This document shows positions 17,933 through 24,843 of a stretch of 42,825 nucleotides of DNA, piece by piece. How positions within the stretch are numbered: the first letter of the stretch is position 1; every line of letters begins with the position of its first letter. Position numbers and translations under genes: made by a program. The notes under the pieces are model-generated. The model had not been told where the DNA came from, ran no database searches, and saw only the letters and a list, made by a program, of their open reading frames with translations. The DNA lies in the NCBI GenBank assembly GCA_017471325.1, contig JAFUUX010000020.1:1-42825 (forward strand). The letters are read 5' to 3'. This DNA is from Lachnospiraceae bacterium. GTDB taxonomy: Bacteria; Bacillota; Clostridia; Lachnospirales; Lachnospiraceae.

Positions 17933-17961
17933 AGTATAACATACCCCGGCTTCTTGTGCAA
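17933..17961 (-). promoter_or_regulatory. Putative promoter giving a leaderless exonuclease mRNA
   Basis: TTGCAC (17961-17956), a 17-nt spacer ending TGT, and TATACT (17938-17933) form an extended -10 promoter. The predicted transcription start (about 17926) is one base before the ATG at 17925. Confidence 0.65.
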
Positions 17962-17991
17962 CGCAATCAGATTTCCCGTTTCCGTTATACA

Positions 17992-18021
17992 ATAAAACAG
18001 CCGCCCCTTCCGGGACGGCTG
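17992..18021 (-). terminator. Intrinsic terminator of the SPFH gene
   Basis: On the minus strand a 10-bp stem (CAGCCGTCCC with GGGGCGGCTG, one G-U pair) and loop GGAA are followed by TTTTATT. It lies about 25 nt after the SPFH gene stop. Confidence 0.9.
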
Positions 18022-18044
18022 CCTTGTATCTGCTTTGTTTATGC

Positions 18045-19418
18045 TCAAACCTTATCGTTATCCGTAAAAGGATCACCGCATTCCGGGCAGAACTTCGGCG
18101 GATTGTGCGGATCCTCCGGCTCCCAGCCGCACTTGTCACACTTGTACAACGGCGCTCCCGCCGGCTTCGGCTGACCGCACTCTGCGCAGAACTTGCCTTT
18201 GTTCACTGCGCCGCAGGAACAGGTCCAGCCTTCTGCTGCTGCAGGTCTTGGCTCGCCGCAATCACCGCAGAACTTACCGGTATTATCTGCCTTGCCGCAT
18301 TTCGGGCACTTCCAGCCTGCCACCGCCGCATTTGCCGCCGGTGCCGCTGCCTGCGGCGCCATCTGCTGCGGTGCCTGCTGAACCGGCTGCTGCTGTGCCA
18401 TCTGCTGCTGCGCCATCTGGAACAGACCGTTGGTATTTGCCATGCCTGCCTGGCTTGCCATATTCATCCCCAGAAAACCGGTCATAGCGCCTGCGCTGTT
18501 GCCTGCCGCCGTAACCATTGCCTGGTTCTGCGCGTTCAATGCCATACCCGCTGCCACTGCCGCATTACCGCCCATTGCATACGCTTTCTGCAGTTCCTTG
18601 AGCGTATCCTCGTCCTCTTTGGACATCTTGGGCTGTTCCATACGGATATCCATGAGCTGCAGACCATAACGATCTTCCCAGCGCAGTTCCTCACGGAGCA
18701 ATGCCGTGATCTCTTTCTTCTTTGCCGGCAGGCCGCTCGGACGCAGGCCATCCTGATTGATGCCGCCGATCGCATCCTGCAGCTTGTCGCTGATATCAGA
18801 CTTCAGTGCGCCTTCGATCTGGGACAGCTTATAATCATAAGCCACGTTTGCCGCGATATTGGTATAGAACATGATCGGGTCTACGACCTTCACATCATAC
18901 TTACCGTGGATGCGCAGTTCCACGTCGGATTCAAAATTCAGGCGGGAGTCCTTTACGTTAAAGTAGATCGGTGTCTGTGTACCGAACGGGCGGTCCAGGA
19001 TCAGTTTGGTGTTGATGAAATACACTTTCTGTACAACCGCCGTATTACCGCCGTATGTAAAATTGGTCATCATCTGGCCGAAGTTTCTCTTCACATTCTG
19101 CCAGAAGCCTTCATTCTCCTGCTTTACGAAGAAAGTGGGTGCCAGATCCGTACGGAAGGTATATTCACCCGGCTCTACGCTGATGTCCGTTACTTTGCCC
19201 TGCTGAATGATGATCATGCACTGCCCGTCTGCCACTGCGATGGTAGAACCGTTAGTGATCACATTATCTTCGCCCTTGGTATTGCTGGTACGTCCTGTCT
19301 GATGCTTGCCTGCTACCATCAGCACATCATTGGGGATCGCGTCCTGGTAAAAGAACTCTCTCCACTGATTGCTCATCTGATTGCCGGCTGCATTCATTGC
19401 TGCTGCTATTAAACCCAT
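18045..19418 (-). CDS. SPFH/virion-core-like domain protein with C-terminal zinc ribbons (YdjI-like)
   Basis: Residues about 25-290 form an SPFH (band 7)-like domain of the type named virion core protein in some databases; B. subtilis YdjI, a membrane-stress protein, is the best known relative. A Gln/Ala/Met-rich linker (about 290-380) follows. The C terminus has three zinc-ribbon units: CPKCG with CGDCG, CSCG with CAECG, and CDKCG with CPECG. No membrane helix is evident, so membrane association would be peripheral. The ATG at 19418 has AAGGAGG upstream. The gene has its own promoter and terminator. No PspA homolog or YdjH-like neighbour is present in this window. Confidence 0.9.
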   Translation of the reverse strand: MGLIAAAMNAAGNQMSNQWREFFYQDAIPNDVLMVAGKHQTGRTSNTKGEDNVITNGSTIAVADGQCMIIIQQGKVTDISVEPGEYTFRTDLAPTFFVKQENEGFWQNVKRNFGQMMTNFTYGGNTAVVQKVYFINTKLILDRPFGTQTPIYFNVKDSRLNFESDVELRIHGKYDVKVVDPIMFYTNIAANVAYDYKLSQIEGALKSDISDKLQDAIGGINQDGLRPSGLPAKKKEITALLREELRWEDRYGLQLMDIRMEQPKMSKEDEDTLKELQKAYAMGGNAAVAAGMALNAQNQAMVTAAGNSAGAMTGFLGMNMASQAGMANTNGLFQMAQQQMAQQQPVQQAPQQMAPQAAAPAANAAVAGWKCPKCGKADNTGKFCGDCGEPRPAAAEGWTCSCGAVNKGKFCAECGQPKPAGAPLYKCDKCGWEPEDPHNPPKFCPECGDPFTDNDKV

Positions 19419-19467
19419 TTCTTTCTCCTCCTTATTTTAAGGTACGGGGAAACCCCCCTCGCCTAAT

Positions 19468-19496
19468 AGTATCGCATATTTTGGCCTTTTGCACAA
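19468..19496 (-). promoter_or_regulatory. Putative promoter of the SPFH gene
   Basis: TTGTGC (19496-19491), a 17-nt spacer ending TGC, and GATACT (19473-19468). The predicted leader is about 45 nt with a strong AAGGAGGAG site. Confidence 0.6.
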
Positions 19497-19551
19497 GCAC
19501 AACTTGTTGGCAATCCCGCACCCTGCAGTTGCCTGTTATACCGGTTAATCT

Positions 19552-19596
19552 GTAACTGTTCAGAACCCCCGGTTCTGACAGTTACGCATTTACGCC
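19552..19596 (+). repeat. Short palindromic repeat, family B, copy 2
   Basis: GTAACTGTTCAGAACC (19552-19567) pairs with GGTTCTGACAGTTAC (19571-19585) around CCC with one bulged T, followed by GCATTTACGCC. Bases 19555-19596 align with the minus strand of 4802-4844. It lies 18-62 nt beyond the ugd stop but no U-run follows on either strand, so it does not look like a simple terminator. Confidence 0.7.
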
Positions 19597-19613
19597 CCGA
19601 TCCGTAACCTGCT

Positions 19614-20951
19614 TTAAGCCCTGCTGACCTTTGCACCGATCTGATAATAGTCAAAGCCATACTTCTTTGCCGTCTTCGTGCCGTAGATATTGCGCCCGTC
19701 AAAGATCACCGGCTGTTTTAAGCAGGCTCTGATCTCCTCGAAATCCGGACTGCGGAACTCTTTCCATTCCGTGATCAGGATCAGCGCATCCGCATCTTTC
19801 AGCGCATCATACTTGCGCTCCACATATTCCACATTTGCGTTATCCTTCAAATAACACCTCTTTGCCTCTTCCATGGCTTTGGGATCATATGCTTTGATGC
19901 GCGCCCCCGCTGCTGTTAAGTCATTGATGATCGTGATCGCAGATGCCTCCCGCATATCATCCGTATCCGGCTTAAAGGAAAGCCCCCATACCGCAAAAGT
20001 CCGGCCGCCAAGATCCTCACCGAAATGCGCTTTTACCTTATCCGCGATCACATGCTTCTGCGCGTAGTTTACATTCTCCACAGCCTTTAAAAGCTGCGCG
20101 TCATAGCCAAACTCCGCGGCCGTGCTCACCAGCGCCTTCACATCCTTCGGAAAGCAGCTTCCGCCGTAACCGCAGCCGGGATAGATAAAGGAATAACCGA
20201 TACGCTTATCGGAACCGATGCCCTTGCGCACTTTATTGACATCCGCCCCCACCTGCTCGCAGATCCTGGATATCTCGTTCATAAAGGAAATCTTCGTTGC
20301 CAGCATGGAATTGGCCGCATACTTGGTCATCTCCGCACTGGCTATATCCATCAGGATGAAATTATCCGTATTCAGCACATAATGACGGTAGAGTTCCTGC
20401 ATGGTCTCCGCCGCGCCATCGTTATCCACACCGATCACGATGCGATCCGGCCGCATGCAGTCTGACACCGCTGTGCCTTCTTTCAAGAATTCCGGATTCG
20501 ATATCACATCAAAGGTCAGATCAGATCCTCTCGCATCCAGCTCCTTCTGAATGGCCGCGCGCACCTTCTGCGCCGTCCCCACCGGAACCGTGGATTTGTC
20601 CACCACATACATATGATGGCTCATGCACCTGCCGATGCTCTCCGCCACGTTCAGGACATAATGCAGATCCGCGCTGCCGTCCTCTCCCATCGGCGTACCC
20701 ACGGCGATAAAACAGATATTGCACCGGTTCAGCGCTTCTTCGATCTTTGTCGTAAAATTCAGGCTGCCTGTCCTGAAATTTTTCAATACCAGTTCGGAAA
20801 GCCCCGGCTCGTAAATCGGGATAATGCCTTTCTTCAGCCGTTCGATCTTGGCCTCATCCACATCCACGCACCATACTTCATTTCCCATATCCGAAAAACA
20901 GGTTCCTGTCACCAGTCCCACATAGCCGGTTCCGATCACTGCTACACGCAT
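19614..20951 (-). CDS. ugd: UDP-glucose 6-dehydrogenase
   Basis: Oxidises UDP-glucose to UDP-glucuronate with two NAD+, feeding capsule or teichuronic acid polymers. The 445-residue product has the N-terminal Rossmann signature VIGTGYVGLVTG, the central GVDxD-type helix region, the catalytic Cys in GYGGSCFPKD (near residue 260), and a C-terminal NDP-sugar domain (VWGLSFKPDTDDMREA). Length and motifs are normal. UDP-mannose or UDP-GlcNAc dehydrogenases of the same family remain possible. No glycosyltransferase lies beside it. The ATG at 20951 follows AAAGGAG. It has its own promoter. Confidence 0.95.
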   Translation of the reverse strand: MRVAVIGTGYVGLVTGTCFSDMGNEVWCVDVDEAKIERLKKGIIPIYEPGLSELVLKNFRTGSLNFTTKIEEALNRCNICFIAVGTPMGEDGSADLHYVLNVAESIGRCMSHHMYVVDKSTVPVGTAQKVRAAIQKELDARGSDLTFDVISNPEFLKEGTAVSDCMRPDRIVIGVDNDGAAETMQELYRHYVLNTDNFILMDIASAEMTKYAANSMLATKISFMNEISRICEQVGADVNKVRKGIGSDKRIGYSFIYPGCGYGGSCFPKDVKALVSTAAEFGYDAQLLKAVENVNYAQKHVIADKVKAHFGEDLGGRTFAVWGLSFKPDTDDMREASAITIINDLTAAGARIKAYDPKAMEEAKRCYLKDNANVEYVERKYDALKDADALILITEWKEFRSPDFEEIRACLKQPVIFDGRNIYGTKTAKKYGFDYYQIGAKVSRA

Positions 20952-20993
20952 TGTATTTCTCCTTTGCTTTTGACTAAAGTAAATTTCTTTAAG

Positions 20994-21022
20994 AGTTTAA
21001 CATAAACCATCTTCTTTGGCAA
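20994..21022 (-). promoter_or_regulatory. Putative promoter of ugd
   Basis: TTGCCA (21022-21017), a 17-nt spacer ending TGT, and TAAACT (20999-20994), an extended -10 promoter 43 nt before the ugd start. Confidence 0.65.
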
Positions 21023-21033
21023 TAAAACCGTGA

Positions 21034-21651
21034 TCACTGCAGATACATCTCGTATCCCTCTTTGGTCCTTGTCAGGATCACATTGGTATGTGCCAGATCC
21101 AGCACCTCGATCTCCGGAAACAGCATCACGGTAGCGTCTTTCGCCGTAGCCGTTACCGTCAGTTTCAGCCGGGATGCCCCCTGCAGACCATCCAGCTGAC
21201 TGCTTTTGTATATGTATTCATCGCCGTCATAGAGGCGTTTTTCTCCCAGCACTTCCAGATTCTGTATGTTTCCGGTGTTAAACGTGATCTGCAATTTCAC
21301 GATATCCATGCCGGTCAGATTCGCAAAATGCAGCGCGTACTCCTGCGTCAGGATCTCCGATACGTCCATCTCCTGCGCGGCAGCCTCCTCTGCAGAAGCC
21401 TCCTGCGCAACTGCCTCCGCAGTCTCCTCTTCCGTACCTGTTTCCGCATCCGCCGGCCCGCTCTCTTCTGCAGGCCTCTCCGCGCTGCCCGCAGCGTTAT
21501 CCGCTCCGGCCTCCTCTCCCTGCTGTACCGGTGCAGAATCCACCGCCGGCGTCAGTGTCACCACTTCCTCCTGCTTTTTTCCGCAGCCCAGCAGCATGAC
21601 TGCCAAAAAAACTGCTGCCAGCCAGCCTGTCGAAACCTTTTTTTTCCTCAT
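21034..21651 (-). CDS. Predicted lipoprotein with acidic Ala/Glu-rich linker
   Basis: I do not recognise the family. The 205-residue product has a basic start, a hydrophobic core and the lipobox VMLLGC (Cys near residue 23), so it should be lipid-anchored on the outer face of the membrane. Residues about 27-95 form a low-complexity Glu/Ala linker; the last 105 residues look like one beta-rich domain (ANLTGMDIVKLQITFN, then LKLTVTATAKDATVMLFPEI). The ATG at 21651 is chosen for the signal peptide and GGGAG 9 nt upstream; the frame is open to 21726. It lies 75 nt behind the antiporter and may be co-transcribed with it. Confidence 0.85.
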   Translation of the reverse strand: MRKKKVSTGWLAAVFLAVMLLGCGKKQEEVVTLTPAVDSAPVQQGEEAGADNAAGSAERPAEESGPADAETGTEEETAEAVAQEASAEEAAAQEMDVSEILTQEYALHFANLTGMDIVKLQITFNTGNIQNLEVLGEKRLYDGDEYIYKSSQLDGLQGASRLKLTVTATAKDATVMLFPEIEVLDLAHTNVILTRTKEGYEMYLQ

Positions 21652-21726
21652 CCACTCTCTCCCGGGCTCAGCCCTTCGATACCGCACTCCCGCACGTCCC
21701 GTGATATTTCCCCTGCCATCCGGCAT

Positions 21727-22911
21727 TTATGCTTCCTTCGGATCCGGCGCCTTTGCATACAGTACTTTCAGCAAAATCGGCACGGAAATACTGGAAATAA
21801 TGATCAGCATGATCACCGCCGTAAAATAAGACGAATCGATGATCCCCATATTCAGGCCTTTGTTTGTGATGATCAGCGCCACCTCACCGCGCGTCATCAT
21901 ACCCACACCGATCTTTAAGCAGTCGATCCATTGAAACCTGCACAACTTCGCTACCAGCCCGCAGCCGATCACCTTGGTGAGCATGGCCACGATCACAAAG
22001 CATACGGAAAAGAGAAGCATCCCGGTATCCACTTTGGAAAAATCCGTCTTTAAACCGATCGCCGCAAAAAATACCGGCGCAAAGATCATGTAACTGTTGA
22101 TATTGACACGCCGGTCGATGTATTCCGCATCCCGGATGTTACAGAGCACGATCCCCGCCACATACGCGCCGGTGATATCTGCGATCCCGAAGTATTTCTC
22201 CGCTGCATACGCCATGATAAAACACAGCCCCAGACCAATGATCGGGATACGCCTGGTATGAGGATAACGTGCATCCACCACCTTCATCAGCCGGTAGACC
22301 AGATAACCGCCCACTACCGAGATCAGCAGAAACAGTACCGTCTTGCCGATCACCAGCAGCGTATCATTTTCCGGATCCTTCATCCCCAGCACAAAGGTGA
22401 GGACGATAATGCCGATCACATCATCTATAATGGCCGCACTTAAGATCGTCTGTCCCACGCGCCCTTTTAAATAGCCCATCTCACGCAGGGTTTCCACGGT
22501 AATGCCCACCGAAGTAGCCGTCATGATGCTTCCGATGAACAGTCCCTCAAAAAATGTTTCCGTCCCCGGCATGGCAAAACCGTGAAACGCCATATACAGG
22601 AGCAGGCCGCCGAAAAGCGGCACCATAACCCCCACACAGGCGACCGCCAGTGCGATCAGCCCCGACTTCTTCAGTTCCTTCAGATTCGTCTCCAGCCCGG
22701 CGGAAAACATGATCATGATGACTCCGATCTCTGCCACCTGATTGATAAATGCCGTCGGCTCCACCAGCTTCAGCAGGCACGGGCCGATGATCAGCCCCGC
22801 CAGGATCTCTCCCACCACGCCGGGCGCCTTTACCTTTTTCACGGCGATCGCCATGAATTTTGCGGCCAGGATAATGATCGCAAGATCCCTTAATATCACA
22901 TACGTTTCCAT
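21727..22911 (-). CDS. Cation/proton antiporter (CPA2/Kef-type membrane domain)
   Basis: The 394-residue product has about 12 membrane helices and the Na+/H+ exchanger family pattern: APGVVGEILAGLIIGP at the start, FSAGLETNLKELKKSG, an acidic pair in AAIIDDVIGIIVLTF (probable ion-binding site), and a late TRGEVALIITNKG segment. There is no C-terminal TrkA/RCK domain, unlike full Kef systems. It likely exchanges Na+ or K+ for H+. The ATG at 22911 has GGAGG 8 nt upstream. Confidence 0.93.
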   Translation of the reverse strand: METYVILRDLAIIILAAKFMAIAVKKVKAPGVVGEILAGLIIGPCLLKLVEPTAFINQVAEIGVIMIMFSAGLETNLKELKKSGLIALAVACVGVMVPLFGGLLLYMAFHGFAMPGTETFFEGLFIGSIMTATSVGITVETLREMGYLKGRVGQTILSAAIIDDVIGIIVLTFVLGMKDPENDTLLVIGKTVLFLLISVVGGYLVYRLMKVVDARYPHTRRIPIIGLGLCFIMAYAAEKYFGIADITGAYVAGIVLCNIRDAEYIDRRVNINSYMIFAPVFFAAIGLKTDFSKVDTGMLLFSVCFVIVAMLTKVIGCGLVAKLCRFQWIDCLKIGVGMMTRGEVALIITNKGLNMGIIDSSYFTAVIMLIIISSISVPILLKVLYAKAPDPKEA

Positions 22912-22931
22912 AATTTTCGCCTCCAACTGCA

Positions 22932-22960
22932 AGTATAGCACAACAACGGCTGCCCTTCAA
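22932..22960 (-). promoter_or_regulatory. Putative promoter of the antiporter gene
   Basis: TTGAAG (22960-22955), a 17-nt spacer ending TGC, and TATACT (22937-22932). The -35 hexamer is exactly the loop of the 22946-22969 hairpin. Confidence 0.65.
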
Positions 22961-22969
22961 GGCAGCCGT
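22946..22969 (-). terminator. Putative terminator of the DUF3048 gene
   Basis: A perfect 9-bp stem (ACGGCTGCC with GGCAGCCGT) and 6-nt loop begin 29 nt after the DUF3048 stop. The following TTGTTGTGC is a poor U-run, so it may be weak or act instead as an operator-like hairpin. Confidence 0.6.
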
Positions 22970-22997
22970 CTCCAAACTACACATAATATATGTCCTG

Positions 22998-24206
22998 TTA
23001 TTTGATCTTCAGTTCCTTCCACACATCATCCGGAACCATCGCAATATATGTCTTACCGGTATTCAGAACGATCTCCGTGCCATCCTTATTCCAGAATACG
23101 GTGCGCTCGCCTTCCCCGTATTTTACCCAGGTAATGGGAATTGCTTCACCATTCTGCAGCAGATATGCGTCCCAGGGACTGGAGATCACGCAGTTGTAGA
23201 TCATGTAACCGTTCTCATCCAGCTGCGTATAATTTGCTTTCTGCAGGATCACATTTTCAAATGTCAGATGCTGGTTATTGTTTCCCTCATCTACATACAC
23301 ACTGCCGTATTCATAGTACTCATACTTGCCGATCTCGTCATTGTATTTCAACATGGAACTGTTGTGCGGGAAGCAGCCGCTCAGATCTACCTCTGTTGCC
23401 GCAAAAGCATCCGAATGTGTATCGGAAAGCGTCAGTTCCGTGTCCGAAAAGATGAAGTGCTGTCCCGGATAATAGTCGTTGTATTCCGTGCTGTAATGTG
23501 CCGCCTCGATCCGCTTGCCCAGACCGTCATAGGACTTGCCGGTATTCGGATTTGTATATGAATTATAGGTGATATACTCCGTATACTCCATCTGCTTTCC
23601 GTTCGGGAAACGGGCAAAACCGCCGCTTAAGTTGTTCGTATAGGATTTCTTGGGATATACGAAATCATTGATGTAGTACGGACCGCCGTCATGGCAGAGG
23701 ATCGCATTCCACTCCGCGGCGATCATAAAGTTGGTCGGGCGCGCGCTTCGGATGCTGCCAAACTGCGTGATGCTCTGCCAATCCTTCACGATCGGCATCA
23801 GACGGGTAATACGTCCGTTCTTTGTGCTGTTCATCAGTTCATATACGATATCCGCATCCGACACGCCATAGTGCGGCAGCGCTGTCTTTTCATTATCCAC
23901 CATGACCGCAATCGGGCGCTGGTTCTTCAGGGATTCATCGATGATCTCATTGGTCAGTTCACTGCGGTACATACCTTCCGGTACTACTTCTTCCGCGCCC
24001 GTCTCCTCAGCCCCTGCAGGTTCTGTCTCCTGTGTCGGCTGCTGATCACCTGTGACCGGATCGATAGAAACCGTTCCGTCCTTCAGCGTCAGATCCACCA
24101 CTTCCTGGCTATCTCCACCGCTCTGCTCCGTTTCCTTACCGCAGGCAGCCAGCATCAGAACGGCCGCTGCTGTTCCGAATACCTTTCCCAAATGCTTTTT
24201 CTTCAT
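22998..24206 (-). CDS. DUF3048 domain-containing lipoprotein (YerB-like)
   Basis: The 402-residue protein has a signal peptide with lipobox LAAC (Cys near 22), an acidic linker to about residue 75, and then the DUF3048 region: RPIAVMVDNEKTALPHYGVS, SIRSARPTNFMIAAEWNAIL, and a C-terminal half with GYMIYNCVISSPW. B. subtilis YerB is of this type; the biochemical role is unknown to me. The ATG at 24206 follows GGGAGG. Its leader is unusual: the nearest strong promoter is at 24600-24627, so about 390 nt of leader would include the 143-bp repeat. Confidence 0.93.
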   Translation of the reverse strand: MKKKHLGKVFGTAAAVLMLAACGKETEQSGGDSQEVVDLTLKDGTVSIDPVTGDQQPTQETEPAGAEETGAEEVVPEGMYRSELTNEIIDESLKNQRPIAVMVDNEKTALPHYGVSDADIVYELMNSTKNGRITRLMPIVKDWQSITQFGSIRSARPTNFMIAAEWNAILCHDGGPYYINDFVYPKKSYTNNLSGGFARFPNGKQMEYTEYITYNSYTNPNTGKSYDGLGKRIEAAHYSTEYNDYYPGQHFIFSDTELTLSDTHSDAFAATEVDLSGCFPHNSSMLKYNDEIGKYEYYEYGSVYVDEGNNNQHLTFENVILQKANYTQLDENGYMIYNCVISSPWDAYLLQNGEAIPITWVKYGEGERTVFWNKDGTEIVLNTGKTYIAMVPDDVWKELKIK

Positions 24207-24311
24207 AAATTTCCTCCCTAATTCTTAATTCTCCTGTACAGGGCTGTCTTTTCCCTCTCTTTCAAAAATAAATGCAGGAGTCCCTTGGTTTATTGCAGGA
24301 TAATTCACAAG

Positions 24312-24339
24312 TTTATACAGTCCACATAATTATAGTAAA
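24312..24339 (-). promoter_or_regulatory. Possible second promoter using the repeat end
   Basis: TTTACT (24339-24334), inside the terminal inverted repeat of the 143-bp element, lies 16 nt upstream of TATAAA (24317-24312) on the minus strand. The element's end may therefore supply a -35 hexamer for the DUF3048 gene. Confidence 0.35.
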
Positions 24340-24473
24340 CGGCAAAACTATTTTCGTTTTGTCGTTTACTGCGCCGGATTTTGGCCGCTGAAAGCGGCAT
24401 ATTTCCTTACAAAATCCGTGCGCATCCTCGCGGAGCGTTATAGTAAGCGCAATTATTTATTGCGCTTACTATA
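24331..24473 (-). repeat. 143-bp structured repeat, copy 2 (complete)
   Basis: Complete element in inverted orientation to copy 1. Its ends are the 8-bp inverted pair TATAGTAA/TTACTATA, and an inner boundary at TAGTAA/TTACTA would leave TA on both sides, as a TA target duplication would. A 13-bp perfect stem (24441-24453 with 24459-24471, loop TATTT) closes one end; a 15-bp stem with one G-T pair (24334-24348 with 24356-24370) closes the other; a long central stem with an inner hairpin lies between. The only difference from copy 1 is at 24342. It contains no ORF of note. Confidence 0.88.
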
Positions 24474-24499
24474 TTTTATACCCGCACGAACAGAGAAAC

Positions 24500-24541
24500 G
24501 GAATCCTGCATGTCACACTGCATGGTATATGCAGGGGTTCC
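24500..24541 (-). promoter_or_regulatory. Leader segment with alternative hairpins
   Basis: On the minus strand CTGCAT can pair with either of two downstream ATGCAG words. One choice gives a short 6-bp hairpin (24518-24534); the other gives a longer stem that adds CCTGCAT/ATGCAGG and GGAA/TTCC (24500-24541). Mutually exclusive folding in a long leader is reminiscent of attenuators, but no ligand-binding family is recognised. Confidence 0.4.
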
Positions 24542-24599
24542 ATGTACGGATATCAGGAACGACCAGAATGATTTATGTTAACTGCAAAACAACAAACTT

Positions 24600-24627
24600 A
24601 TTATAACACACAAAAAATATAATGCAA
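24600..24627 (-). promoter_or_regulatory. Strong putative promoter toward the DUF3048 gene
   Basis: TTGCAT (24627-24622), a 16-nt spacer ending TGT, and consensus TATAAT (24605-24600). It lies just beyond the tRNA terminator and predicts transcription from about 24593. Confidence 0.7.
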
Positions 24628-24645
24628 GCAAATAAAAACAGTCCC

Positions 24646-24678
24646 AAAAAAACGGGGAACTGCATTCGCAGTTCCCCG
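24646..24678 (-). terminator. Intrinsic terminator of tRNA-Arg
   Basis: An 11-bp perfect stem (CGGGGAACTGC with GCAGTTCCCCG, loop GAAT) is followed by seven T on the minus strand, 9 nt beyond the tRNA CCA end. Confidence 0.95.
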
Positions 24679-24686
24679 GAGTTTTC

Positions 24687-24763
24687 TGGCGTCCACGAGA
24701 GGATTCGAACCTCCGACCTACCGCTTAGGAGGCGGTCGCTCTATCCTGCTGAGCTACGCAGAC
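24687..24763 (-). tRNA. tRNA-Arg (anticodon CCU)
   Basis: The minus strand gives a full cloverleaf of 77 nt with an encoded CCA: acceptor GTCTGCG with CGTGGAC (two G-U pairs), D arm GCTC..GAGC, anticodon stem ACCGC/GCGGT with loop CTCCTAA, and T arm GGAGGTTCGAATCCTC. The anticodon is at 24727-24729 and reads AGG codons. It has its own promoter and terminator. I saw no copy of its 3' end nearby and no integrase, so there is no sign of use as an attachment site here. Confidence 0.97.
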
Positions 24764-24808
24764 ATTTTCAGATCCGGTGACTATGTCCTTTCAGCGCCAC
24801 CGCATATT

Positions 24809-24837
24809 ATCCTATCAGATTTCCGCCAAAAAATCAA
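24809..24837 (-). promoter_or_regulatory. Putative promoter of tRNA-Arg
   Basis: TTGATT (24837-24832), a 17-nt spacer ending TGA, and TAGGAT (24814-24809), 46 nt before the mature tRNA 5' end and immediately after the lysozyme gene. Confidence 0.6.
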
Positions 24838-24843
24838 GGTATA

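Larger units (their letters stand above)
24207..24686. other. 480-nt leader/intergenic region before the DUF3048 gene
   Basis: No gene is seen. It contains, from the tRNA side, the tRNA terminator, a strong minus-strand promoter, a palindromic leader segment, the 143-bp repeat, and about 125 nt of plain leader with the ribosome site. Confidence 0.7.

Noticed and set aside
18024..19412. 462-codon plus-strand frame over the SPFH gene
   Set aside because: Antisense shadow; Cys/Arg/Leu-rich composition comes from the reversed Gln/Ala linker and zinc ribbons.
24687..24763. tRNA-Arg as an integration site
   Set aside because: No second copy of the tRNA 3' end and no integrase or phage gene is seen in the window.
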